The translations under genes were made by a program, and so were the position numbers. The notes under the pieces are model-generated. The model searched no databases, had not been told where the DNA came from, and saw only the letters and a program-made list of their open reading frames with translations. Below are positions 1 to 5,943 of a stretch of 5,962 nucleotides of DNA, one piece after another. Origin of the DNA: Hyphomicrobiales bacterium (GTDB taxonomy: Bacteria; Pseudomonadota; Alphaproteobacteria; Rhizobiales; Afifellaceae); assembly GCA_013812985.1 (NCBI GenBank), contig JACCSN010000750.1, positions 1 to 5,962 on the forward strand, written 5' to 3'. Position 1 is the stretch's first letter. Each line of letters opens with the position of its first letter.

Positions 1-234
1 TACTCGCCGATGTGGGACGCCCATGTGAACATGTGGACCGAAGCGGCGATGCAGGCCGGGAAGGTAAGACGGATCAACTCCTTTGAGGATCTCAAGAGCT
101 TAATCGATGAAGGTCTGGTCGAGAGCGCGATGATTAGCCCGGCAGGAGAGGGCAATGAGTTCGTGTTCGGCCTGCGGCCGACGAACGCCATCATCAACTG
201 CCCGGTCATCGCTCAGCCTGTTCTGACGAACTGA
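1..234 (+). CDS. C-terminal fragment of a hypothetical protein (5' end outside window)
   Basis: The frame is open from the first base and ends at TGA 232-234. The first internal ATG is at 10, but nothing suggests that it is the true start: there is no ribosome binding site and the window simply begins here. The visible 77 residues are soluble, with no membrane segment. They begin Tyr-Ser-Pro-Met-Trp and contain an acidic helix-like stretch (SFEDLKSLIDEGLVES). The end is a short hydrophobic strand with the motif NAIINCPVIAQP. The pattern 'YSPxW ... helix ... INCPV' near the C-terminus reminds me of secreted proteins of unknown function annotated with DUF7482, but this is from memory and is weak. 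No catalytic residues can be assigned. A strong hairpin 29 bases after the stop suggests that this is the last gene of its transcript. Confidence 0.6.
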   Translation, partial: YSPMWDAHVNMWTEAAMQAGKVRRINSFEDLKSLIDEGLVESAMISPAGEGNEFVFGLRPTNAIINCPVIAQPVLTN

Positions 235-262
235 CCACCCAGGCGTTTTCTGGCCTTTGCGT

Positions 263-289
263 TGGCGGCGGGTCCTGGACCGGCCGCCA
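263..289. terminator. Hairpin between convergent genes, likely bidirectional terminator
   Basis: This is a near-perfect inverted repeat centred on T276. Positions 263-269 pair with 283-289 and 271-275 pair with 277-281, with a single G/G mismatch (270/282). That gives 12 complementary pairs, mostly G-C. In a real RNA the centre would open into a small loop. It lies 29 bases past the stop of the upstream plus-strand gene and about 115 bases past the stop of the minus-strand transglycosylase gene. A modest T-containing stretch (TTCTCGTT) follows on the plus strand, but there is no true U-run, so the terminator role is inferred from position and stem strength. Confidence 0.5.
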
Positions 290-403
290 TTCTCGTTGGA
301 CCGCTTAGGTCGATCGAATCGCGATCTCAGCGCCTGCCGCACCCGGTATCGGACGGTCACGCCCCTGCAAGGCGAGGTCGACCAAGTCTGCGCTCCTCTT
401 AGC

Positions 404-1582
404 CTAACCGCCGCTCAGCGCCCGGTAGATCTTCTGGCCGGGGCGGCCGGTGGGCGCCATGCCGTAGCGCTTCTCCGCGTCGGCGATCGCGGCGCGGGTG
501 ACCGGGCCGATCTTGCCGTCCGCCTCGCCGATGTCGTAGCCATTGGCCGCGAGCAATTGCTGGAGATGCAGGCGCTCGGCGCGCGACAGGCCCGGATCGT
601 CGGTCGGCCAGGACGATCGTAGCGCCGGATAGCCGGCGAGCCGATCGGCGAGGTGGGAAATGGCCAGCGCGTAGGATTCCGCCTGATTGTAGGAATAGAT
701 CGCGTCGAAATTGCCGAAGACGAGGAAGCCCGGCCCTTTGGCGCCGGCCGGCAGCAGCAGGCCGGCCTTGGCCCCGCCGGAGAGTTGCGCCCCATCGGCG
801 CGCACCACGCCGCGCTTGGCCCAGGTCGACAGCGCCGCCTTGGCCCCGCGGCCCTTGGGCCCGCTGTAACCGGCTGGGGCCTGGACCTCGATCATCCAGG
901 ACTCGCCGGTCTGCCAGCCGGCGCGGCTCAGATAATTGGCGGTGGAGCCGAGCGCGTCGGCCACCGAGCTGACGAGGTCGCGCCGCCCGTCCCCGTCGAA
1001 ATCCACGGCGAGCCGCTGATAGGTAGAGGGAATGAACTGCGTCTGCCCAAAAGCCCCGGCCCACGACCCATAGAGCTTGCTCAGCTCCAGATCGCCGCGG
1101 TCCACGAGCTTCAGCGCGGCGACCAGCTCGCCGCGCCAGAAGTCCTTGCGCCGGCCGCTCTCGCAATAGAGCGTCGCCAGCGCATGGGGTAGGAAGAGAT
1201 CGCCGGCCTCCTGGCCAAAGTCGGTCTCTACGCCCCAGACCGCCGCGATGACATGGCGATCCACCCCGAAACGCTGCTCCGCCGCCCGAAGGACGCCGTC
1301 ATACTTGCGCATCATGGCGCGGCCATCATTGACGCGCTGCTCGTCGGTCAGGAAGCCGAGATAATCCCAGATCGGCGTCTTGAACTCGGGCTGGACCTTG
1401 GAGAGGCGCAGCACCTTCTCATCCGGCTCCGAGACGTCGAGCGCCCGCGACACGACGGCCTGGCTCACGCCCGCCTTGGTGGCGGTCGCTTTAAGGCCAT
1501 CGACGCAGGCGGAGAAGGTCGCCGCCGCCGCAGGGCCGGCGGACAGCGCGAAAAGCGCGGTGAACAGGATGAGATTTCGCAT
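404..1582 (-). CDS. Lytic murein transglycosylase, MltB/SLT_2 type, with C-terminal peptidoglycan-binding domain
   Basis: This periplasmic enzyme would cleave the MurNAc-GlcNAc bond of peptidoglycan non-hydrolytically, leaving 1,6-anhydro-MurNAc ends, for wall turnover or remodelling. Residues 1-20 form a Sec signal peptide (MRNLILF, a hydrophobic run, then AAA). No lipobox Cys follows, so it should be soluble rather than a lipoprotein like E. coli MltB. The SLT_2 domain spans about 24-320. AAVWGVETDFG holds the predicted catalytic Glu119, and GAFGQTQFIPSTY at 176-188 is the conserved substrate-groove motif. DFDGDGRRDL at 194-203 matches the EF-hand-like metal loop known from Slt35. NFDAIYSYNQAESYA at 291-305 is also typical. 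A PG_binding_1-like domain covers about 330-390 (LQQLLAANGYD, DGKIGPVTRAAI). The 392 residues are normal for the fused form. ATG 1582 is the first possible start after an in-frame TAG; AGGAG lies just upstream but unusually close, one base away. It appears monocistronic. Confidence 0.95.
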   Translation of the reverse strand: MRNLILFTALFALSAGPAAAATFSACVDGLKATATKAGVSQAVVSRALDVSEPDEKVLRLSKVQPEFKTPIWDYLGFLTDEQRVNDGRAMMRKYDGVLRAAEQRFGVDRHVIAAVWGVETDFGQEAGDLFLPHALATLYCESGRRKDFWRGELVAALKLVDRGDLELSKLYGSWAGAFGQTQFIPSTYQRLAVDFDGDGRRDLVSSVADALGSTANYLSRAGWQTGESWMIEVQAPAGYSGPKGRGAKAALSTWAKRGVVRADGAQLSGGAKAGLLLPAGAKGPGFLVFGNFDAIYSYNQAESYALAISHLADRLAGYPALRSSWPTDDPGLSRAERLHLQQLLAANGYDIGEADGKIGPVTRAAIADAEKRYGMAPTGRPGQKIYRALSGG

Positions 1583-1630
1583 GCTCCTCGCTCCGGTCTA
1601 AATTCCAAGCACCATCTGCGCAGGCCGTGG

Positions 1631-1924
1631 TTAACAGATTTCTACCCGTTCGCGCCCACGGGCCCTCCCGAGGAGGCGGATGCGAGTTCCAAGTCCCGAG
1701 ATAACGAGCGATTTGTGGCTGTTGCGGGGCGACCAAGGCCGGCGCTGCCGCCCAGGATACCGTCCCTCGCCGGATTTCTTGATGAGCGAAACGAAGGCGA
1801 GCGTCATCCGCACCGCGCCGTCCTGCGTGACGCGGATCACCTCGTGGTCGTGCGCCATCGTTTCTGGCGTTCCGACCAGTGTCGTTGCGATAATAAACGG
1901 CTCGATCTCTGGAATACGGTGCAA
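1631..1924 (-). CDS. Doubtful small ORF or gene remnant, no recognised family
   Basis: The frame opens with TTG at 1924 (an in-frame TGA lies shortly upstream) and has an internal ATG at 1858. The first 55 or so residues look protein-like: balanced composition, mainly G/C third positions, and strand-like stretches such as EPFIIATTLVGTPETM and VRMTLAFVSLIKKSGE. After about residue 58 the translation becomes Arg/Pro-rich and loses this character, as expected from a truncated or frameshifted gene read past its break. A weak purine stretch (AAGAG) precedes the TTG. I do not recognise a family. It could be a remnant, a genuine small gene, or chance, and nothing in the context supports a function. 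Confidence 0.2.
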   Translation of the reverse strand: MHRIPEIEPFIIATTLVGTPETMAHDHEVIRVTQDGAVRMTLAFVSLIKKSGEGRYPGRQRRPWSPRNSHKSLVISGLGTRIRLLGRARGRERVEIC

Positions 1925-1929
1925 GTCTC

Positions 1930-1960
1930 TTGACGTTCACCCGCGCCTTCGCGCGACATT
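1930..1960 (+). promoter_or_regulatory. Possible sigma-70-type promoter for the enolase-superfamily gene
   Basis: TTGACG at 1930-1935 matches the -35 hexamer favoured by alphaproteobacterial housekeeping sigma factors. The best -10 partners (CGACAT at 1954-1959 with an 18-base spacer, or GACATT at 1955-1960 with 19) are poor. Transcription from here would leave a leader of about 50 bases before ATG 2016. The call rests mainly on the -35 match and position. Confidence 0.25.
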
Positions 1961-2015
1961 CGTCTTCCTCCGGCCGCGGCTCCTCCCGGTCGCTTTTATC
2001 CACGAATGCGACACC

Positions 2016-3227
2016 ATGCGCACGATCTCACCACATCTCGACGAGGCACGGCCGAAGCTCTCCATCACCGGCGTCGAGTGCCATGTCCTTCTGGCGCCCG
2101 ATTACGATCCGGGCTTCACCTCGTCGGCTCAGGACAGCTTGGTCGTGGCGATCCACACTGACGCGGGCGTCACGGGGATCGGCGAATGCGACGTGAACCC
2201 CTGGATGGCCAAGGCCTGCATCGAGGCGCCGGGCACCCATACGATGGGCCTCTGCATCCGCGACATGCTGATCGGCGCGGACCCGTTCGAGATCGGCGCG
2301 CTGTGGCGCAAGATGTATCTCGGCACGGCGATGAACGGTCGCCGCGGCGTGGTCATCCACGCCATGAGCGCGGTGGAGATGGCGCTCTGGGATCTGTGCG
2401 GCAAGGCGACCGGCCGGCCGATCCACGAGCTTCTCGGCGGCGCCAAGCGCGACCGCATCACGCCTTACGCCTCGCTGCAGCCGGCCGGCCATCGATTCGA
2501 GGAATACCGCGACGCGCTGGTGGAGAGCGCGCTCAAGGCCAAGGAGCTCGGCTTCAAGGCGGTGAAGAGCGAGGTGACGATGAACGGCCCCTACGCCCAT
2601 GGCGGCATGCGGGAGAGCTACGACCGGCATACGGAAGTCGTGGCCGCCGTGCGGCATGCGCTCGGCCCCGAAATGGTGCTGATGGTCGATGTCCAGTATC
2701 TCTGGGAAGATGCCGAGACCTGCTACGAGGTAGTCAAGGACTGGGCGGAGTTCGACATCTACTTCCTCGAGACGCCGATCTGGTCGGACAGTGTGGAAGA
2801 GATGGCCAAGCTCGCGGCGAAGGCGCCGATGAAGATCGCCGCCGGGGAATGGCTCGCTACCCGGCATGAATTCCGCGAGCTGATGGATGTGGGAAAAATC
2901 CATGTGGCGCAGCCGGATGTCGGCCGGGTCGGCGGCATCGGCGAGGCGAAGATCGTCTGCGACATGGCGGCGGAGCGTGGGATCACCATCGTCCCGCATT
3001 GCTGGAAGACCGGCATCTCGATTTCCGCCACGGCGCACCTGGCGTTCGTCACGCCGCATTGCGCCTTCATCGAATACCTGCCGCCGCAGCTCTGCGCCGA
3101 GCGCCTCCGCCGCGAGCTGGCGCGGGAGGAGCTGGTGCTCCAGGATGGCGCGATCCCGTTGCCAACCAAGCCGGGGCTGGGCGTCGAGGTCGATTGGGAC
3201 ACCGTGCGTCGCTACACGGTCGCTTGA
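2016..3227 (+). CDS. Mandelate racemase/muconate lactonizing enzyme family protein (enolase superfamily), probable sugar-acid dehydratase
   Basis: This is a 403-residue cytoplasmic enzyme, normal for the family. The N-terminal capping domain spans about 15-135 (LSITGVECHVL, VTGIGECDVNPW), followed by the beta-barrel. Expected Mg2+ ligands are Asp225 (MVDVQY), Glu252 (FLETPIW) and Glu278 (AAGEW). The mandelate-racemase-type His-Asp dyad is present as His328 (VPHCW) and Asp301 (QPDVGRVGG), and Glu353 (FIEYLPP) matches the electrophilic Glu at the end of the barrel. Such enzymes abstract the proton alpha to a carboxylate; most characterised members with this dyad dehydrate aldonic or aldaric acids. 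The usual K-x-K after the second barrel strand reads K184-S-E186 here, so exact chemistry and substrate are open. ATG 2016 is chosen because the family-like N-terminus begins just after it; the open frame upstream to 1680 has no family character. No clear ribosome binding site is seen. The nearby LacI regulator and sugar-binding protein support carbohydrate catabolism. Confidence 0.88.
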   Translation: MRTISPHLDEARPKLSITGVECHVLLAPDYDPGFTSSAQDSLVVAIHTDAGVTGIGECDVNPWMAKACIEAPGTHTMGLCIRDMLIGADPFEIGALWRKMYLGTAMNGRRGVVIHAMSAVEMALWDLCGKATGRPIHELLGGAKRDRITPYASLQPAGHRFEEYRDALVESALKAKELGFKAVKSEVTMNGPYAHGGMRESYDRHTEVVAAVRHALGPEMVLMVDVQYLWEDAETCYEVVKDWAEFDIYFLETPIWSDSVEEMAKLAAKAPMKIAAGEWLATRHEFRELMDVGKIHVAQPDVGRVGGIGEAKIVCDMAAERGITIVPHCWKTGISISATAHLAFVTPHCAFIEYLPPQLCAERLRRELAREELVLQDGAIPLPTKPGLGVEVDWDTVRRYTVA

Positions 3228-3251
3228 GCTGCGGCGGGTGTGAAGCGGTCA

Positions 3252-3271
3252 GCCCCAATCACGGTTGGGGC
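3252..3271. terminator. Short hairpin between convergent genes, possible bidirectional terminator
   Basis: Positions 3252-3258 (GCCCCAA) pair perfectly with 3265-3271 (TTGGGGC), leaving a six-base loop. It lies 24 bases after the stop of the enolase-superfamily gene and 31 bases past the stop of the minus-strand small gene. No U-run follows in either direction, so termination is inferred from position and stem only. Confidence 0.45.
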
Positions 3272-3302
3272 GCTACCGGCGGCTTCCGGAGGACGTCAGC
3301 CC

Positions 3303-3401
3303 TCAGCCCGCGGTGCACAGCGCCAGAAGACCGAGGGTCAGAACGGCGGAAACGACAATCGAGCCGATAAGCCCCATTCGGTTGCTGAAGAAAAAGAACA
3401 T
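3303..3401 (-). CDS. Very small single-span membrane protein (32 aa), conserved hypothetical
   Basis: ATG at 3401-3399 and TGA at 3305-3303 encode a 32-residue protein. It begins with Met and four Phe, then SNRMG, followed by one hydrophobic helix (LIGSIVVSAVLTLGLLAL, about residues 11-28) and a short CTAG tail. The pattern 'M-F/L-F-x-FSNRxGxxGS + hydrophobic helix' is one I recall from tiny uncharacterised proteins in many alphaproteobacteria, which is the main reason for calling it real. The frame stays open for 46 codons upstream (to 3539), but that part has no such character and runs into the region ahead of the repressor gene, so I prefer the short start. GGGATCGAG just upstream may act as a weak ribosome binding site. 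It would sit in the inner membrane. Function is unknown, and it lies antiparallel within the sugar locus without an obvious link to it. Confidence 0.6.
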   Translation of the reverse strand: MFFFFSNRMGLIGSIVVSAVLTLGLLALCTAG

Positions 3402-3462
3402 CGACTCGATCCCGCGCCTGGCAGGGTAACAGCGTTTTTGCGTCGAAGTTCCGCAATCCAGC

Positions 3463-3491
3463 TTGACGGGGCGGCTAACCGGAGGGAAGCT
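3463..3491 (+). promoter_or_regulatory. Possible promoter of the repressor/transport operon
   Basis: TTGACG at 3463-3468 is a good -35 match. At 17 bases downstream the hexamer is GAAGCT (3486-3491), a poor -10. The assignment therefore rests on the -35, on position about 55-80 bases ahead of the repressor start, and on the palindromes that would cover the -10 and start site. Confidence 0.3.
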
Positions 3492-3495
3492 TCCC
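3484..3495. promoter_or_regulatory. Perfect 12-bp palindrome ahead of the LacI-type gene
   Basis: GGGAAGCTTCCC at 3484-3495 is a perfect dyad. It directly abuts and shares two bases with the AAACGTTT-centred dyad at 3494-3507. Its centre is GC rather than the CG typical of LacI-family operators, so it may be a second, weaker site for the same repressor, a site for another dimeric regulator, or chance. Confidence 0.35.
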
Positions 3496-3507
3496 AAAAC
3501 GTTTCGG
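3494..3507. promoter_or_regulatory. Candidate LacI-family operator
   Basis: The 8-bp core AAACGTTT at 3497-3504 is a perfect palindrome with the central CG step into which LacI-family hinge-helix leucines insert. It is extended by CC at 3494-3495 pairing with GG at 3506-3507, giving 14 bp with one mismatched pair. It sits 37 bases ahead of the repressor start and just downstream of a possible promoter, a position suited to autorepression of the operon. I did not see a second copy ahead of the enolase-superfamily gene. Confidence 0.5.
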
Positions 3508-3544
3508 ATCGTCACCCCGCAGGAACCCGCGAGACGCAAGCGAC

Positions 3545-4654
3545 ATGGAAGCGCGCCAGACCCGGCTGAAGGAACTCGCCTTCGAACTCGGATTGTCGGT
3601 GACGACAGTCTCCCGGGCGCTTGGCGGTTATTCCGACGTGAGCGCCGAGACGCGCCGGCGGGTTTTGACGGCGGCGGCAGCCAGCAATTACGTTCCGAAC
3701 CGCACCGGCCGCATGCTCGTCTCCGGGCGGAGCGATTTCATCGGAATGCTCCTGCCGCTCCAGGAACACGAGATCGTTGATTCGTATCTTTCAGAGTTCC
3801 TTGTCGGGCTCGGCGACGGGCTGACGGCGAGGGGGCGGGACCTGTTCCTCGCCACCGTTCCGGCCGGCCAGGATGAGCTCCAGGTGCTGCGGCATCTGGT
3901 GGACAGCCGGCGCGCCGACGGCTTCATCCTCTATCGTACGACCTGCGACGATCCGCGCGCCAGATTCCTGGTGGAGCGCCGCGCGCCGTTCACCTCGCAT
4001 GGGCGGACGCTGACGCTGGATGCCCACTACGCCTGGTTCGATACGGATGGCGGGGCGGCGTTTTTCGCAGCCGCGCAGCTGCTTATAACGCTCGGCCATA
4101 CGGAATTCGCGGTCCTCGGGCCGGCGCAGCCCTATACCTACGCCCATTATCGGCAACACGGCATCGAGCTCGCCCTGCGGGGCGCGGGACTTCAGCTGGA
4201 CCCCAGGCGGATCGTCACCGCCCCCGCCGGCGACCGGCAGGCGATCGCGGAAGCCGCCGAGCGCCTGTTCGATCTCTCGCCCAGGCCGACGGCTATTTTC
4301 GGCGTCAAGGACCAGTTCGCTCTCACCGTGCTGGCTGCCGCAAGGCGGCGCGGCCTCTCGGTTCCGGGCGAGCTTTCCGTCATCGGCTTCGACGATGTGC
4401 CCGAGTCCGCCTATGCCAGCCCGGGGCTGTCGACCTTCGCCCAACGGATGCGGGAGAGCGCCAGGATCGTGGCCGGCATGATCGTCGACCGGATCGAGCT
4501 TGGGGCACAGGCGGTCGCGCCGCGGCTCGTGCAGCCTGAATTCATCGCGCGGGGCAGCCACGGCCCCGCGCCGCGAGAAACGCGCCGACGCGCGAGAGGC
4601 AAGGCGGCCGTAAGAGCCGTCGCGGAACCAACAGCAAAAGGGAGAGAGAGATGA
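3545..4654 (+). CDS. LacI/GalR-family transcriptional regulator
   Basis: This is a 369-residue cytoplasmic DNA-binding protein, predicted dimeric, that would repress sugar-use genes until an effector binds. The helix-turn-helix is at about 6-25 (RLKELAFELGLSVTTVSRAL), with the rest of the headpiece to about 50 (YVPNRTGRML). Leu58 is the likely hinge leucine that wedges into the operator centre. The periplasmic-binding-protein-like effector domain spans about 63-338, with typical landmarks: FIGMLLP, ADGFILY, LITLGHTEFAVLG and VIGFDDVPESAYASPGLSTF (277-298), in which Asp283 is at a usual ligand-contact position. The family normally ends near 'FIARGS' (333-338); here a further 31-residue Arg/Lys/Ala-rich tail runs into the next gene. 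The ribosome binding site is weak (GAGA at 3531), and the start is fixed by the headpiece. The stop overlaps the next start as ATGA, so the two genes share a transcript and are probably translationally coupled. The effector cannot be deduced; it is likely a sugar or sugar acid. Confidence 0.93.
   Translation: MEARQTRLKELAFELGLSVTTVSRALGGYSDVSAETRRRVLTAAAASNYVPNRTGRMLVSGRSDFIGMLLPLQEHEIVDSYLSEFLVGLGDGLTARGRDLFLATVPAGQDELQVLRHLVDSRRADGFILYRTTCDDPRARFLVERRAPFTSHGRTLTLDAHYAWFDTDGGAAFFAAAQLLITLGHTEFAVLGPAQPYTYAHYRQHGIELALRGAGLQLDPRRIVTAPAGDRQAIAEAAERLFDLSPRPTAIFGVKDQFALTVLAAARRRGLSVPGELSVIGFDDVPESAYASPGLSTFAQRMRESARIVAGMIVDRIELGAQAVAPRLVQPEFIARGSHGPAPRETRRRARGKAAVRAVAEPTAKGRER
4640..4650 (+). promoter_or_regulatory. 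Strong ribosome binding site for the binding-protein gene, inside the repressor's last codons
   Basis: GGGAG at 4640-4644, within a purine-only run that continues to 4650, precedes ATG 4651 by six bases. It is much stronger than the site ahead of the repressor. This would let the binding protein be made in excess of the repressor from the same transcript, as expected for a periplasmic receptor. Confidence 0.65.
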
Positions 4655-5943
4655 TACGAACAAGGACGCGGCCGGCCGCGGTCGCCGCCCTCGTGCTCGC
4701 GATGGGCGCGAGCGCGGCGCTGTCTTCGGCCGAGGCCCAGGAGCTGCTGTTCTGGTCCAACCAGGCGCAGCCGGTCGAGGAAGCGCAGAAGGTGCGCGAC
4801 CAGGTGCTGCCAGGGTTCGGCAAGCCGGTGAACTACCTGCCCCAGGAGCCCGGCCCTTACATGACCCGCATCCAGGCGGAGGCCCAGGCGGGCAGCGGCT
4901 CGATCGCGGTGATCGGCGGCCTGCACGGCGATTTTGCCAGCTTCGCCGACAGCCTGGTCGATTTGAGCGACATCACCGGCAATCTCGGCGACGTCCAGGT
5001 GAACCCGGCCTTCATGGAGCTCGGCAAGCTCGGGACCGCCGAGCAGAAATACATCCCCTGGATGCAGGCCGGCTACGTCATGGTGGCCAACAAGCAGGCG
5101 CTGGAGCACCTGCCGGAGGGGGCCGACATCAACGCGCTCACCTATGACCAGCTCACCGCGTGGGGCGAGGCGATGACGGCCGCCTCCGGCTCGCCGAAGA
5201 TCGGCTTCCCGGCCGGGCCGAAGGGGCTCATGCACCGCTTCTTCCAGGGCTTCCTCTACCCCTCCTACACCAAGTCGGTCGTGACCAAATTCCGCTCGGC
5301 CGAGGCCGAGGAGATGTGGAACGACTTCAAGGCGCTATGGGAGCAGGTGAACCCCGCCTCGACCAGCTACGGCTTCATGCAGGAGCCGCTCCTGACCGGC
5401 GAAGTGTGGGTCGCTTGGGACCATGTGGCGCGCCTGCAGGACGCCTTGAACAAGCAGCCGGACGATTTCGTGGTGTTCCCGGTTCCGGCCGGTCCGGCCG
5501 GGCGCGGCTTCATGCCGGTCCTGGCCGGCATCGGCATCCCGAAGACGTCGCCCCACCTGGAAGAGGCCAAGGCCCTCGTGGCTTACATGATGAAGCCGGA
5601 GACGCAGGTCGCCACGCTGACGGCCACGGCGTTCTTCCCCGTCGTCGACGCCGAGCTGCCGGGGGACCTGCCCAAGGGCATCCAGATGACCGGCCCGGTG
5701 CTGCAGGCGGAGACCGAGGCCGCCGATGCGGTCCCGAGCCTCCTGCCTATCGGCCTCGGCGGCGCCGGCGGTAAATTCAACAAGGTGTTCAGCGACGCCT
5801 TTCAGCAGATCGTCCTCTCCGGCCGCGACGTTCGCCAGGTCCTCGACCAGGAGGCGGAGAACATGAAGGCCGTCATCGCGGAGACCCAAGCTCCCTGCTG
5901 GGCGCCGGACGCGCCCAGCGACGGACCCTGCCCGGTCGAGTAG
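4651..5943 (+). CDS. ABC transporter extracellular sugar-binding protein (SBP family 1, CUT1 type)
   Basis: This 430-residue periplasmic receptor would deliver a carbohydrate to an ABC importer. Residues 1-29 are a Sec signal peptide: MIRTRTRP, a hydrophobic Ala/Leu/Val core, and AEA cleaved before Gln30. No lipobox is present. The mature chain begins as a typical family 1 beta strand (ELLFWSNQAQPVEEAQ). It continues with the lobe landmarks: MTRIQAEAQAGSGSIAVIGG (about 71-90), a 'YIPWMQAGYVMVANKQAL' strand-hinge block, GEVWVAWDHVARL, and GIGIPKTSPHLEEAKALVAYMMKPETQ near the C-terminus. Length is normal for the family. Aromatics such as Trp36 and the Trp-Val-Ala-Trp region are plausible sugar-stacking residues. 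The C-terminal end carries two Cys (416 and 427) that could form a disulfide. It overlaps the LacI-type gene by four bases with a strong internal ribosome binding site. Permease genes are expected just past the window edge, only 19 bases away. The sugar transported cannot be named from this sequence. Confidence 0.92.
   Translation: MIRTRTRPAAVAALVLAMGASAALSSAEAQELLFWSNQAQPVEEAQKVRDQVLPGFGKPVNYLPQEPGPYMTRIQAEAQAGSGSIAVIGGLHGDFASFADSLVDLSDITGNLGDVQVNPAFMELGKLGTAEQKYIPWMQAGYVMVANKQALEHLPEGADINALTYDQLTAWGEAMTAASGSPKIGFPAGPKGLMHRFFQGFLYPSYTKSVVTKFRSAEAEEMWNDFKALWEQVNPASTSYGFMQEPLLTGEVWVAWDHVARLQDALNKQPDDFVVFPVPAGPAGRGFMPVLAGIGIPKTSPHLEEAKALVAYMMKPETQVATLTATAFFPVVDAELPGDLPKGIQMTGPVLQAETEAADAVPSLLPIGLGGAGGKFNKVFSDAFQQIVLSGRDVRQVLDQEAENMKAVIAETQAPCWAPDAPSDGPCPVE

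Larger units (their letters stand above)
1583..2015. other. Long intergenic region between divergent genes; no confident gene
   Basis: These 433 bases separate the transglycosylase start (minus) from the enolase-superfamily gene start (plus), so they must carry promoters for both. The plus-strand frame of the downstream gene stays open back to about 1680, but that extension reads as low-complexity Arg/Ser/Pro-rich sequence unlike any family N-terminus, so I do not count it as coding. A minus-strand ORF (1631-1924) is partly coding-like and is listed separately. The length and mixed character would fit decayed former coding sequence. I see no tRNA, repeat or riboswitch-like fold here. Confidence 0.5.

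Noticed and set aside
399..1166. Second minus-strand frame within the transglycosylase gene
   Set aside because: It is an Arg-rich frame-shifted reading of the same gene. The frame with signal peptide, catalytic Glu and peptidoglycan-binding domain is intact from start to stop, so there is no frameshift.
1680..2015. 112-codon in-frame extension of the enolase-superfamily gene
   Set aside because: The residues are Arg/Ser/Pro-rich with no family character. The normal capping-domain N-terminus begins just after ATG 2016, and the total length from 2016 fits the family.
2028..3059. Long minus-strand ORF of 343 codons opposite the enolase-superfamily gene
   Set aside because: Its translation is His/Arg/Ala-rich and is explained as a shadow of the high-GC codon pattern of the real gene, whose catalytic motifs are all on the plus strand.
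3402..3539. N-terminal extension of the tiny membrane protein to a 78-residue ORF
   Set aside because: The added 46 residues have no hydrophobic or conserved pattern and would occupy the promoter and operator region of the repressor gene. The recognisable protein begins at the internal ATG.
4641..4650. GAGAGAGAG run as a possible simple repeat or phase-variation tract
   Set aside because: It is short and placed exactly where a ribosome binding site is needed; about five dinucleotide units are too few to suggest slippage control.
3791..4663. Minus-strand ORF opposite the LacI-type gene
   Set aside because: It is Arg/Gly/Pro-rich with no domain; the plus-strand frame has a clear helix-turn-helix and effector domain.
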